Below are positions 32,773 to 41,366 of a DNA stretch of 50,352 nt, piece after piece. Position 1 is the first letter of the stretch. Every line of letters begins with the position of its first letter. The notes under the pieces were generated by a model, which had not been told where the DNA came from, ran no database searches, and saw only the letters and a program-made list of their open reading frames with translations. The position numbers and the translations under genes are program-made. This stretch comes from an uncultured Erysipelotrichaceae bacterium (lineage in GTDB: Bacteria > Bacillota_I > Bacilli_A > RFN20 > CAG-826): the NCBI GenBank assembly GCA_902796125.1, contig CADBNT010000003.1, positions 1-50,352 of the forward strand. The letters are read 5' to 3'.

Positions 32773-33855
32773 ATGGAAAATAGCATGTTAAAACGTCTCG
32801 AGGCTACCAAAATTCGCCTTGAGGAAATCGATAAAGCTCTAATGGATGAGAATATCACAAAAGATATTCGTAAATTTCGTGATTTATCTAAAGAAAGAGC
32901 GAACCTAGAACCAGTCGTAGAATGTTACGAAAAGCATCTTGAAAATGAATCAAATATTAAAGATGCTGAAATGATGATTGGTGATTCTGATCCAGAGATT
33001 TCTGAACTTGGAAGAAGTGAACATAAACGTTTGCTCGAAGAAGAAGCAGAACTTGAAGAAAAGATTAAAATCTTGCTCCTTCCAAAAGACCCTAATGATG
33101 ACAAGAACATTATTGTTGAAATTAGAGGTGCTGCTGGTGGAGATGAAGCCAATATCTTTGCTGGTGACTTATTTAGAATGTACGTTCGTTATGCCGAACA
33201 TAATGGATGGCATGTTCAAATGATTGAAGAAAACATTTCAGAAGCAGGTGGTTTTTCGCTTGTTTCATTCATGATAAAAGGTGATGGTGTCTATTCAAGA
33301 CTAAAATTTGAATCAGGCGCACATCGCGTTCAACGTGTTCCGAAAACCGAAGCATCTGGACGTATTCATACGTCCACAGCAACTGTTTTAGTTATGCCTG
33401 AAATGGAAGACATCGAAGTCGAACTTAAAATGGAAGATATTCAAGTTGATACATATCGCTCTCAAGGCGCAGGTGGACAAAACGTTAACAAAACCGAATC
33501 TGCAGTTCGCATGACACACATTCCAACAGGGGTTGTTGTTTCATGTCAAACTGAAAAATCACAAATTCAAAATAGAGAAATTTGTATGCAGATGCTTAGA
33601 GCAAAAATTTTCGCCAAACTACAAGAAGAACAAGAAGAAAAGTTCGGTAATGAAAGAAAACTTAAAGTCGGAACTGGTGAAAGAAGTGAAAAGATTAGAA
33701 CATACAATTATCCTCAAAATAGAGTCACTGATCATCGCATCGGATTCACCATTCAAAAGCTCGATAGAGTTATGGAAGGCGACCTTGATGAGATTCTCGA
33801 CGCTTTAATGCACTATGACCAAGAAATGAAGATGCTTGGCGAGCAAGAAAAATGA
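32773..33855 (+). CDS. prfA: Peptide chain release factor 1
   Basis: About 360 residues; recognises UAA and UAG and triggers peptide release. Seen: N-terminal coiled region, the codon-reading loop in RVPKTEASGRIHTSTATV (P-x-T form), and the catalytic [20 protein letters not shown] with GGQ, whose Gln is the substrate of PrmC encoded next. ATG 32773 has no ribosome site and would give a leader of about 5 bases. An in-frame ATG at 32785 (MLKRLEATK) matches the usual family N-terminus and is equally possible. The stop overlaps prmC by ATGA. Confidence 0.97.
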   Translation: MENSMLKRLEATKIRLEEIDKALMDENITKDIRKFRDLSKERANLEPVVECYEKHLENESNIKDAEMMIGDSDPEISELGRSEHKRLLEEEAELEEKIKILLLPKDPNDDKNIIVEIRGAAGGDEANIFAGDLFRMYVRYAEHNGWHVQMIEENISEAGGFSLVSFMIKGDGVYSRLKFESGAHRVQRVPKTEASGRIHTSTATVLVMPEMEDIEVELKMEDIQVDTYRSQGAGGQNVNKTESAVRMTHIPTGVVVSCQTEKSQIQNREICMQMLRAKIFAKLQEEQEEKFGNERKLKVGTGERSEKIRTYNYPQNRVTDHRIGFTIQKLDRVMEGDLDEILDALMHYDQEMKMLGEQEK

Positions 33856-34691
33856 CAATAAAAGACGCTTATCATCAAGCGATACAAAAACTTAAAAATC
33901 CTGAAGTCGAAGAAATTAATATTCGTATACTTTTATGCGAAATAAATGAGCTTCCAAGCATGTCTTCTTTCTATTTTTCTGAAGACGAAGAAGTTAAGGA
34001 TTTGCAGAGATTTAATGAACTTTTTGAGAGATTTTTGAACGGAGAACCTGTTCAATATTTGATTAACAAATCCAACTTTTTCGGCTATGACTTTTACGTC
34101 GATAAAAGGGTACTAATTCCTCGTCAGGAGAGCGAAGAAGTGGTTGCTTTTGCTATTGACAAGGCCAAAGAAAATTTTGAGGAAGATAATTTAACAATTT
34201 TTGATGTTTGTTGTGGCTCTGGATGCCTTGGAATTACCCTTTCGAGGTGTCTAAACGCTAAAAAACTATACCTTTCTGATATCTCAAAAGATGCGCTTGA
34301 TGTTGCTCAAAAAAATCTTGAGCTTAATGGCATTGAAGGTGATGTTTTGCTTAGCGACGGACTCTCAGAACACCTTAAACAAAATCTTAAGTGTGATATT
34401 TTGATTGCTAACCCTCCATATATCGTTAATAAAGATGATGTTGATGCATCTGTAATGAATCATGAACCTCATTTAGCCCTTTTTGCTGATAAAAAATTAA
34501 GCGTATATGATGGCATCATCTCGAATCTAACAAAAGTTGCTAACAAACCTTTCCTCGCCGTCTTTGAAATTGGCTATGATATTGTCTCTATCTTAGAGGG
34601 AATAGTTCGCAAGTATTTACCAAAGGCGCACTATGAAATAATTAAAGATATGAATGGCAAAAATCGCATTTTGGCGGTTATTTTGAAGTAA
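33852..34691 (+). CDS. prmC: Release factor glutamine methyltransferase
   Basis: A 279-residue SAM-dependent enzyme that N5-methylates the GGQ glutamine of RF1 and RF2. Seen: a helical N-terminal domain with NGEPVQYLINKSNFFGYDFY, VLIPRQESEEVV, the SAM motif IFDVCCGSGCLGITLSRCL and the catalytic NPPY in ILIANPPYIVNKDDV. Length is typical. It overlaps prfA by 4 bases, the usual gene partnership in bacteria, and is followed by the sua5 homologue after a single base. Confidence 0.96.
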   Translation: MTIKDAYHQAIQKLKNPEVEEINIRILLCEINELPSMSSFYFSEDEEVKDLQRFNELFERFLNGEPVQYLINKSNFFGYDFYVDKRVLIPRQESEEVVAFAIDKAKENFEEDNLTIFDVCCGSGCLGITLSRCLNAKKLYLSDISKDALDVAQKNLELNGIEGDVLLSDGLSEHLKQNLKCDILIANPPYIVNKDDVDASVMNHEPHLALFADKKLSVYDGIISNLTKVANKPFLAVFEIGYDIVSILEGIVRKYLPKAHYEIIKDMNGKNRILAVILK

Positions 34692-34692
34692 T

Positions 34693-35304
34693 ATGAAGAC
34701 TTTTAGAAGTAGTGAATTGAAGGCTGCTGCTCAGCTATTAAAAGAAGGTGGATTATTAGCTTTTCCAACTGAAACTGTTTTTGGTTTTGGCGTTGTTTAC
34801 GATAACGAAGATGCGTATAAGAAATTAGTTAATGTTAAAAGAAGACCACCGGAGCAGCCTTTTACAGTGATGTGTTCTGATATTGAAGATTTATCTAAGT
34901 TGGCTTATCTAAATGATAAGGCGATCAAGCTGATTAATAAATTTATGCCTGGTCAAATTACTCTCATTGTAAAAGCTAAAGAAGGCCTTCCTTCGTTTGC
35001 AGTTTCTAAAGACGGTAACGTCGGAATAAGAATCCCAAATTATGATATTGTTCGCGAATTAATTCGCGAAGTTAACAAACCTCTCCTTGTTCCAAGTGCG
35101 AACAGACACGGAGAAAGACCAGCGCTAAACGCTCAAGAAGTAATAGATAACTTTTCTAAAGAAATTGATGGTATTATATTAGGTGATACTATTAGTAATG
35201 TTCCTTCTACGATTGTTCTTATCAATAATGAAGTACGTGTCATTCGTGAAGGATCAATTAGCAAAGATGAAATTAAAAATGTAATAGGAGAGAAAGTATT
35301 ATGA
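34693..35304 (+). CDS. L-threonylcarbamoyladenylate synthase (Sua5/YrdC/TsaC)
   Basis: A 203-residue enzyme making threonylcarbamoyl-AMP for the t6A37 modification of tRNAs that read ANN codons. Seen: AAQLLKEGGLLAFPTETVFG (family form FPTETVYGLG), VNVKRRPPEQPFTVM (KxR...P), IRIPNYDIVRELI and LLVPSANRHGERPALN (SAN motif). The length is that of the YrdC-only form, without the extra C-terminal Sua5 domain seen in B. subtilis YwlC (about 346 residues). It lies in the prfA operon and overlaps rpiB by 4 bases. Confidence 0.95.
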   Translation: MKTFRSSELKAAAQLLKEGGLLAFPTETVFGFGVVYDNEDAYKKLVNVKRRPPEQPFTVMCSDIEDLSKLAYLNDKAIKLINKFMPGQITLIVKAKEGLPSFAVSKDGNVGIRIPNYDIVRELIREVNKPLLVPSANRHGERPALNAQEVIDNFSKEIDGIILGDTISNVPSTIVLINNEVRVIREGSISKDEIKNVIGEKVL

Positions 35305-35729
35305 AAATCTCAATTGGATCAGACCACGCAGGTTATGCCTATAAAGAAGAGATAAAAAAGTATCTCTCTAACAAAGGATATGGAGTAATTGATTGTGGCA
35401 CAAACTCATTAGAATCGTGTGATTATCCTGAATTTGGTAAGGAAGCTGCAAGAAAAGTAGCTAATAAAGAGGCTGATTTCGGAATAGTTGTATGTTCTTC
35501 CGGCGAAGGTATTTCAATCGCTGCGAACAAAGTTAAAGGCATTAGATGTGGACTTGCTTACAATGACGATGTCGCTAGACTTATTCGTCAACACAATAAT
35601 GCTAATATGATTGGTTTTGGCGCTTCGTTTATGAAACTTGAAGATGTTTTAAGAAGAATCGACATCTTCCTTGCTACACCTTTTGAAGGTGGTAGACACG
35701 AACGTCGCGTAAACAAAATAGAGGAGTAA
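35301..35729 (+). CDS. rpiB: Ribose-5-phosphate isomerase B
   Basis: A 142-residue enzyme interconverting ribose 5-phosphate and ribulose 5-phosphate. Seen: MKISIGSDHAGYAYKEEIKK, VIDCGTNSLESCDYPEFGK, ADFGIVVCSSGEGISIAAN (the Cys is the proton-transfer residue of RpiB) and RCGLAYNDDVARLIRQHNNA. Length is typical for RpiB or LacAB. AGGAGAGAA precedes the ATG. Position after prfA-prmC-sua5 fits ywlF of B. subtilis, supporting RpiB rather than LacA or LacB. Confidence 0.96.
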   Translation: MKISIGSDHAGYAYKEEIKKYLSNKGYGVIDCGTNSLESCDYPEFGKEAARKVANKEADFGIVVCSSGEGISIAANKVKGIRCGLAYNDDVARLIRQHNNANMIGFGASFMKLEDVLRRIDIFLATPFEGGRHERRVNKIEE

Positions 35730-35734
35730 ATAAA

Positions 35735-35905
35735 ATGGAAGATAAGAAAAAATTCCAAGTTCGCTGTCCTGTTTGCGGACACATCTATCAGTATGAAGAA
35801 AAAGATTTAGTCTTCACTGAAGAAAATCGTTTAGGTGCAACAATTTGCCCAGTTTGTGGAGTTGAAGTCAATCATACTCTATCTACTCCAGTCGAAGAAG
35901 AATAA
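35735..35905 (+). CDS. 56-residue zinc-ribbon (rubredoxin-like) protein
   Basis: A small gene that is easily missed. ATG 35735 follows the rpiB stop by 5 bases and has AGAGGAG 9 bases upstream. The 56 residues contain two CPVCG knuckles: VRCPVCGHIYQYEE near the start and ATICPVCGVEVNHTL near residue 40, giving a four-Cys metal site; the rest is acidic and ends in PVEEE. It resembles rubredoxin-like zinc ribbons that bind zinc or iron. It is the last gene of the prfA operon, ended by the terminator at 35932. Function unknown; a redox or protein-interaction role is possible. Confidence 0.8.
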   Translation: MEDKKKFQVRCPVCGHIYQYEEKDLVFTEENRLGATICPVCGVEVNHTLSTPVEEE

Positions 35906-35931
35906 TTTATTTAAAAATTATTATTTTGAAA

Positions 35932-35956
35932 AAGCGGATTAAATTCCGCTTTTTTG
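35932..35956 (+). terminator. Terminator of the prfA operon
   Basis: AAGCGGA / TCCGCTT 7-bp stem with a 6-base loop followed by a run of T, 26 bases after the zinc-ribbon stop. Confidence 0.85.
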
Positions 35957-35985
35957 TTACAAAATAATTACTTTTGTCCTAATAA
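35957..35985 (+). promoter_or_regulatory. Possible comFA promoter next to the start codon
   Basis: TTACAA (35957-35962), a 17-base spacer and TAATAA (35980-35985). Five bases separate the -10 box from the ATG, so the transcript would be leaderless; the matches to consensus are only moderate. No ComK-type box was recognised. Confidence 0.35.
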
Positions 35986-35990
35986 AGGGT

Positions 35991-37133
35991 ATGGATACTT
36001 TTATCTGCCCTAGATGTGGAAACAAAAACCCAAAATACATTGGATATAAAAACGGAGAACCTTATTGTCGTTTTTGTATTTCTATGAAAGGAGAGTCCGC
36101 TTCTTCTTACACTCCAAAAGGCGGACTTGTTGTTCTTGATTTGAAGTACAAACTTTCTAGTGCTCAGGAGTCTATTGCAACTTCTGTTCTTAATAATTAT
36201 ATAAAAGGAATAGATACGTTAATTAATGCAGTGTGTGGTGCAGGAAAGACAGAATTGGTCTATAAGGTAATCGCTCATGCACTATCACAAAGAAAAACTG
36301 TTGGTTTTGCAATCCCTAGGCGTGATGTTGTGATTGAATTATTTCCAAGACTAAAAAGTGCCTTTCCAAATAATTCAATAACGTGTGTTTATGGTGGAAA
36401 TACAAATAAATTAACCGCAGATATTATTCTTTTGACTACTCATCAACTATATAGGTACGAGCACTTTTTTGACTTACTTATCATTGATGAGATAGATGCC
36501 TTTCCTTATAAAGATAACGTTTTATTAAGCAGCATGTTTAAGAGATCTTTAAGGGGCCATTTTGTTATGATGTCCGCCACACCTTCTCAGGACGTGATTG
36601 AATATTTTAAACAGGACGGAAGAGCGATTTTAGAATTAAACGAAAGATTTCATCATCACCCTCTTCCAGTGCCGGTTTTAAAGATAAGACCAGGACCTAC
36701 AAAGCTGTTATTTTTGATTTCAAGTTTGAAACAATTTATAAGTAAAAATAAACCTGTTTTTGTATTCACTCCTACTATAGAAATATGCGAGAGTGTTTAT
36801 AGCATTTTGTCTAAAATCATTCCTTTAGGAATGCTTGTTCATTCAAAGCATCCTAAACGCAATGAAATTATCATGAATTTTAAGAATGGGAAATACAAAT
36901 ATTTAGTGACAACAGCAGTGCTTGAAAGAGGAGTTACAATTAAGGACTTACAAGTCATTATTTATCAAGCTGATCATAAGCTTTATGACGAACATGCTTT
37001 GATCCAAATTTCAGGAAGGGTAGGAAGAAAATATGATTCTCCAGAAGGTGAAGTTATTTTTATCGCAACTAAGGAAACCAAAGCCATTAGAAACGCAATT
37101 GAAACAATTAGAAGTAAGAACCTCTATTTGTAA
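35991..37133 (+). CDS. comFA: Late competence ATP-dependent helicase ComFA
   Basis: A 380-residue DEAD-box-like membrane-associated ATPase that helps draw single-stranded DNA into the cytoplasm during transformation. Seen: an N-terminal C4 zinc motif (FICPRCGNKNP; PYCRFC), helicase motif I VCGAGKTELVYKVIA, motif II LLIIDEIDAF, motif III MMSATPS and C-terminal ATTAVLERGVTIKDLQV and ISGRVGRKYDSPEGE. It is shorter than B. subtilis ComFA (about 463 residues), mainly in the N-terminal part. It overlaps comFC. Presence of comFA and comFC suggests some competence machinery; pilus and ComEC genes are not in this window. Confidence 0.93.
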   Translation: MDTFICPRCGNKNPKYIGYKNGEPYCRFCISMKGESASSYTPKGGLVVLDLKYKLSSAQESIATSVLNNYIKGIDTLINAVCGAGKTELVYKVIAHALSQRKTVGFAIPRRDVVIELFPRLKSAFPNNSITCVYGGNTNKLTADIILLTTHQLYRYEHFFDLLIIDEIDAFPYKDNVLLSSMFKRSLRGHFVMMSATPSQDVIEYFKQDGRAILELNERFHHHPLPVPVLKIRPGPTKLLFLISSLKQFISKNKPVFVFTPTIEICESVYSILSKIIPLGMLVHSKHPKRNEIIMNFKNGKYKYLVTTAVLERGVTIKDLQVIIYQADHKLYDEHALIQISGRVGRKYDSPEGEVIFIATKETKAIRNAIETIRSKNLYL

Positions 37134-37731
37134 GATTTGCTTTAACACAATTGAAGAGAAATCAATACACTCAATCCTTTTTGTTGAACCAAAAATTTGT
37201 CACAAGTGTTTTGAGCAATTTAATCCAGTTTTGCGAAGATTTCGAGTGCAAAATATAGATGCAATGCATATTTTTTACTATGATGAAGTCGTTAAAGAAA
37301 AACTGTATCAACTTAAAGGATGTTTTGATTATGAATTAGCACCAGTTTTCCTTGAGTATTTTTTGCCTTACTTGAAGATTGGATACTTTGGCTACTTCAT
37401 TGTTCCAGCCCCATCTTATATTTCTGCTGATGAGGAAAGAGGTTTTAATCATGTTGAAGAGATTTTTAAGCCTCTTGGACTAAAAATGATTAAATGTATC
37501 CATAAAACACAAGCTATAAAGCAGGCGGATTTAAGCAGCGACGAAAGAAAAAACATTAAGAGCTATCTAACTATTGATGACATCGACTTTTCAAATAAGA
37601 AAATTCTTATCGTTGATGATGTGTTCACGACTGGTTCAACTGTAAACGCAATGATCGATTTGATTAAAAGTAAAAACCCAAAAAAGATAAAAATACTTGT
37701 CATGTCAAAAACTAAGGATATTGAGTACTAG
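37099..37731 (+). CDS. comFC: Phosphoribosyltransferase-like competence protein ComFC
   Basis: About 210 residues from TTG 37099 (alternative ATG 37033 would overlap comFA by 101 bases and add an unlikely basic leader; the true start is uncertain). Seen: a zinc-type Cys pair (ICKICFNTIE; ICHKCFEQF), the central YDEVVKEKLYQLKG, PAPSYISADEERGFNH (the family form is P-P-S-x(3,4)-R-G-x-N) and the PRPP loop KILIVDDVFTTGSTVNAM. ComFC works with ComFA in DNA uptake, and the PRPP loop is intact. There is no ribosome site and it overlaps comFA, so translation is coupled. Confidence 0.92.
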   Translation: MKQLEVRTSICKICFNTIEEKSIHSILFVEPKICHKCFEQFNPVLRRFRVQNIDAMHIFYYDEVVKEKLYQLKGCFDYELAPVFLEYFLPYLKIGYFGYFIVPAPSYISADEERGFNHVEEIFKPLGLKMIKCIHKTQAIKQADLSSDERKNIKSYLTIDDIDFSNKKILIVDDVFTTGSTVNAMIDLIKSKNPKKIKILVMSKTKDIEY

Positions 37732-37759
37732 GACGTTAAATGGAATAATTGGTTTGCGA

Positions 37760-37778
37760 TACCATTTTTATAATGGTA
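37760..37778 (+). promoter_or_regulatory. -10 box of secA inside a perfect inverted repeat
   Basis: TATAAT (37769-37774) lies inside TACCATT, loop TTTAT, AATGGTA (7-bp arms at 37760-37766 and 37772-37778). No T tract follows, so the dyad looks like an operator rather than a terminator. The -35 box is unclear. Confidence 0.5.
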
Positions 37779-37811
37779 ATATACATAATTGTTAAGTTAA
37801 GGAGTTTACTT

Positions 37812-40250
37812 ATGGCAAATTTTATTGAAAAGTTATTTAGAATCGACGCTCGAGTCCTAAAAAAATATGAAAAGGAAGCTGATAAAGTCATTGCATTTGA
37901 AGATACAATGAAAGCTTTAAGCGACGAAGAACTTCGTGCTAAAACTCCATACTTTAAAGATTTACTTGCCAAAGGTGCGTCCTTAGATGATATCAAATAC
38001 GAAGCTTTTGCAACTGCTCGTGAAGCAGCTCGTAGAACTTTAGGGCAATTCCCATTCAAAGTTCAAATTATTGGTTCACTTGTTATGCATGATGGCGATG
38101 TCGCCGAAATGAAAACTGGTGAAGGTAAAACCTTAACCGCTACAATGGCCATTTATTTAAATGCTCTTAAAGGTGAAGGCGCTTATGTTGTTACTGTTAA
38201 CGAATACTTAGCAAGTCGTGACGCTGACTGGATGGGTCAAATCTATAGATTTTTAGGCTTAACTGTTGGCTGTAACTTAAGAGAATTATCTCTTGAAGAA
38301 AAGAAACAAGCCCACCTATGTGATATTTGTTATACAACAAACGCTGAACTTGGTTTTGATTATCTTCGTGATAACATGGCGACATCTCCAAACGGACGCG
38401 TTCTTCGTGGGTTAAACTACGCTGTTATCGATGAAGCTGACTCAATCTTAATTGATGAATCAAGAACTCCTCTTATTATTTCTGGTGGAGCCAAAGCGAC
38501 AGCGTCTCAATATACTGTCGCTGACCGCTTTGTTAAAACTCTTAAAAAGGATCGTGACTTTGAAATCGATGTCAAAGATAAGACTTGTAGTCTTACTGAT
38601 GAAGGTAACGCTCGTGCAGAACGTATGTTTGGCATTCGTAACCTCTATGATCCAGAACATCAAGATTTAGTTCATAGAATTCACCAAGCTCTTAAAGCTA
38701 ACTATATTATGGCTAGAGATGTTGAATATATGGTTGATGCTGAAAACCAAATTCAACTTATCGACCAATTTACAGGTCGTATTCTTAAAGGTCGTGAATA
38801 CTCTGATGGTTTGCATCAAGCTATTCAAGCAAAAGAAAATGTCGAGATTAAACAAGAGACTGTTACTCTTGCGACAATCACATATCAAAACTTCTTCCGT
38901 TTATTTAAAAAGATGTCTGGCATGACTGGTACTGCTAAGACCGAGGAAGAAGAATTCCAAAAAATCTATAACATGCGCGTCGTGTGCATTCCAACCAATA
39001 GACCAATTCAAAGAATTGATGCTATGGATTACATTTATGCTCATAAAGATGAAAAACTTAAAGCTCTTGTTGAAGAGATTAAAACTAGACACGCAAAAGG
39101 ACAACCAATCCTTGTTGGTACAGTTTCTGTTGAATCTTCAGAAGAAGTTTCAAATCTTTTAAAAGAAGCTGGACTTCAACACGAAGTATTGAACGCCAAG
39201 AATCACGCTCGTGAAGCCGAAATTATTAAAAATGCAGGCGCTAAAGGCGCGATTACTATTGCTACCAACATGGCTGGTCGTGGTACCGATATTAAGATTG
39301 ATGACGAAGTCAAAGCTCTCGGTGGACTTTGTGTTTTAGGCACAGAAAGACACGAATCACGTCGTATCGATAACCAATTACGTGGTCGTTCTGGCCGTCA
39401 AGGTGACCCAGGTTTCTCTCGTTTCTATGTTTCGTTCGATGATGAACTTTTAAGAAGATTCGCTGCTGAATCAATTCAAAAACGTATTGAATCATTTGGT
39501 CCAGGACCACTTGAATCAAGAATGTTCTCAGCTGTTATTACAAATGCTCAAAAACAAATCGAAGGTCAAAACTTCGATGTTCGTAAAAACTTACTTGATT
39601 ACGACGATGTTATTTCTCGTCAACGTAAGGCTATTTATGAAAAACGTGACCAAATCATGTTCGCGGATTCCATTGATGATTTAATTCAAGAATTCTTTAC
39701 TACTGCGGGTTATGTTTTATGCCGTAAAGCTGTACCTGCAGATTCTAAAGAAGGACTCATTAATGGCGAAGCTCTTCGTAAAGAAGTTGAACCAAGATTT
39801 ATGCCTCAAGGAACATTTAAAGCTGAAGCTTATGATGAAGCACCTTTAGAAGATGCCGGACAAGACCTTGGCGATAATCTTTACGATATTTATCAAATTC
39901 GTCGTAAACAATGGGGACCTGAAATTGCTAACCAAGTTGAACGTGAAATTGCCCTTAGAACAATTGATCAAAACTGGACAAAACAAATCGATACTATGGC
40001 AAGACTTCGTGAGGGTATTCACTTACGTTCATACGCGAATACAAACCCACTTCAAGACTACGTTAATGAAGGTCAAGATCTCTTTAGAGAATGCCTTGAG
40101 AATATTTCACTTGAATCAGCATTTAAATTCTTAAATGTTGTAGTTCAAATTAAAAAGCCAGTCGAACAACCTGCTCCAGAAGTAGCTAAACCTGATGAGA
40201 ATGATGTTGTAGACGTCGAAGCAAAAGACAAAAAGGAAGAAAAGGAATAA
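37812..40250 (+). CDS. secA: Preprotein translocase ATPase SecA
   Basis: An 812-residue motor that pushes unfolded proteins through SecYEG. I use ATG 37812, with AAGGAG 8 bases upstream and the canonical N-terminus ANFIEKLFRIDARVLKKYE; 21 further open codons upstream are promoter sequence. Seen: Walker A AEMKTGEGKTLTATMA, Walker B NYAVIDEADSILIDESRTPL, YITNAELGFDYLRDNM-like region (TTNAELGFDYLRDN), TIATNMAGRGTDIKI and LRGRSGRQGDPG. The C-terminal tail is short and acidic/basic (DKKEEKE) and lacks the zinc-binding CxCxSGxxxxxCH motif that binds SecB. An hpf gene, common upstream of secA, is absent. Confidence 0.98.
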   Translation: MANFIEKLFRIDARVLKKYEKEADKVIAFEDTMKALSDEELRAKTPYFKDLLAKGASLDDIKYEAFATAREAARRTLGQFPFKVQIIGSLVMHDGDVAEMKTGEGKTLTATMAIYLNALKGEGAYVVTVNEYLASRDADWMGQIYRFLGLTVGCNLRELSLEEKKQAHLCDICYTTNAELGFDYLRDNMATSPNGRVLRGLNYAVIDEADSILIDESRTPLIISGGAKATASQYTVADRFVKTLKKDRDFEIDVKDKTCSLTDEGNARAERMFGIRNLYDPEHQDLVHRIHQALKANYIMARDVEYMVDAENQIQLIDQFTGRILKGREYSDGLHQAIQAKENVEIKQETVTLATITYQNFFRLFKKMSGMTGTAKTEEEEFQKIYNMRVVCIPTNRPIQRIDAMDYIYAHKDEKLKALVEEIKTRHAKGQPILVGTVSVESSEEVSNLLKEAGLQHEVLNAKNHAREAEIIKNAGAKGAITIATNMAGRGTDIKIDDEVKALGGLCVLGTERHESRRIDNQLRGRSGRQGDPGFSRFYVSFDDELLRRFAAESIQKRIESFGPGPLESRMFSAVITNAQKQIEGQNFDVRKNLLDYDDVISRQRKAIYEKRDQIMFADSIDDLIQEFFTTAGYVLCRKAVPADSKEGLINGEALRKEVEPRFMPQGTFKAEAYDEAPLEDAGQDLGDNLYDIYQIRRKQWGPEIANQVEREIALRTIDQNWTKQIDTMARLREGIHLRSYANTNPLQDYVNEGQDLFRECLENISLESAFKFLNVVVQIKKPVEQPAPEVAKPDENDVVDVEAKDKKEEKE

Positions 40251-41366
40251 TGAAAGAGCTAACAGAACTACGCTTAGAACTTGATGAAGTTACTGAGATG
40301 GTTTATAGACTCGGTGACTCTCTTTGACCTTGCTTTCTTAAACGATAAAATTGAAAAACTTGAAGCAGAACAAAATAGAGATAATTTTTGGGACGATCAA
40401 AAATCTGCTTTAAAAGTCATTGAAGAATATAACGATACAAAAGAACAAAGAGATACATATCTTAAAGTTACCAAAGGTAATGAAGAGATAAAAGATCTTC
40501 TTTTTGCTTGTACAGATGAAGATGAAGATATGAAGGCCATGATAGAAGAACTTCTTAATGACTTAAAAAAAGAAGTTAAAGCCTTCAGACAAAAAGTCTT
40601 ATTTAAAGGACAATTCGATAATCTGAATTGTACATTAGAAATTCATAGTGGTGCGGGAGGCACAGAAGCTCAAGACTGGGCAGACATGCTTTCAAGAATG
40701 TATGTAAGATGGTGTGAAAGACATCATATGAAATTCTCTGTTCTTGATTCTCAACCTGGCGAAGAAGCTGGCATTAAGTCAATGGTATTTTCTATCTCAG
40801 GAAAGAATGTTTATGGCTTACTTAAGAGCGAGAAAGGTGTTCATCGATTAGTGAGAATATCACCATTCGACGCTAATAAGCGTCGTCATACATCTTTCGC
40901 TTCAGTTAATGTCGCTCCAATTTTTGAAGACGATATCGATATTAAAGTTGAAGATAAAGACATTCGCGTTGACACATATCGTAGTGGAGGCGCAGGCGGA
41001 CAAAATGTTAATAAAGTCGAAACAGCCGTTCGCATTTCTCATATTCCTACTGGAATCGTTGTCTCTTGCCAAGTAGAAAGAAGTCAACTTCTCAATAGAG
41101 AGATGGCTATGAAAATGCTTAAGAGTAAGCTTTATCAACTTGAATTAGAAAAGAAAGAAGCTACTTTAAAAGATATTGTTGGTGAACAAAAAGATATTGA
41201 ATGGGGAAGCCAAATCCGTTCGTATGTTTTCTGTCCTTATACAATGGTTAAAGATAATAGAACCAATTATTCAACAAGTGATGTTGACGGAGTAATGGAT
41301 GGGGATTTAGATGACTTTATCTTTGCATATCTCGAATATTTATCCAGAAATGCCGAATTAAAATAA
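40250..41366 (+). CDS. prfB: Peptide chain release factor 2, read through a programmed +1 frameshift
   Basis: RF2 recognises UGA and UAA. The gene begins at ATG 40250 (the A is shared with the secA stop, TAATG) and runs 25 codons to an in-frame TGA at 40325. Shifting +1 at CTT-TGA-C restores a frame to 41366: [25 protein letters not shown], then SPF in [19 protein letters not shown] (the RF2 discriminator) and the catalytic [17 protein letters not shown] with GGQ. About 371 residues, normal for RF2. The shift is autoregulatory in known bacteria: low RF2 lets the ribosome pause at the UGA and slip. The stop overlaps the uvrB start by one base (TAATG). Confidence 0.96.
40313..40328 (+). promoter_or_regulatory. 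Programmed +1 frameshift site of prfB
   Basis: The slip site is CTTTGAC at 40322-40328, as in other bacteria. The usual stimulatory AGGGGG three bases upstream is replaced by GGTGA (40313-40317), which can pair with the UCACC part of the 16S 3' end, four bases before CTT. Confidence 0.85.

Noticed and set aside
37033-37133. Long overlap of comFC with comFA, suggesting a frameshifted fusion
   Set aside because: Both proteins are complete and the zinc Cys of ComFC begin after the comFA stop; a start near 37099 explains it with a short overlap.
40250-40327. Apparent broken prfB (short frame ending in TGA, main frame without a good start)
   Set aside because: This is the conserved programmed +1 frameshift CTTTGAC of release factor 2, not a mutation or sequencing error.
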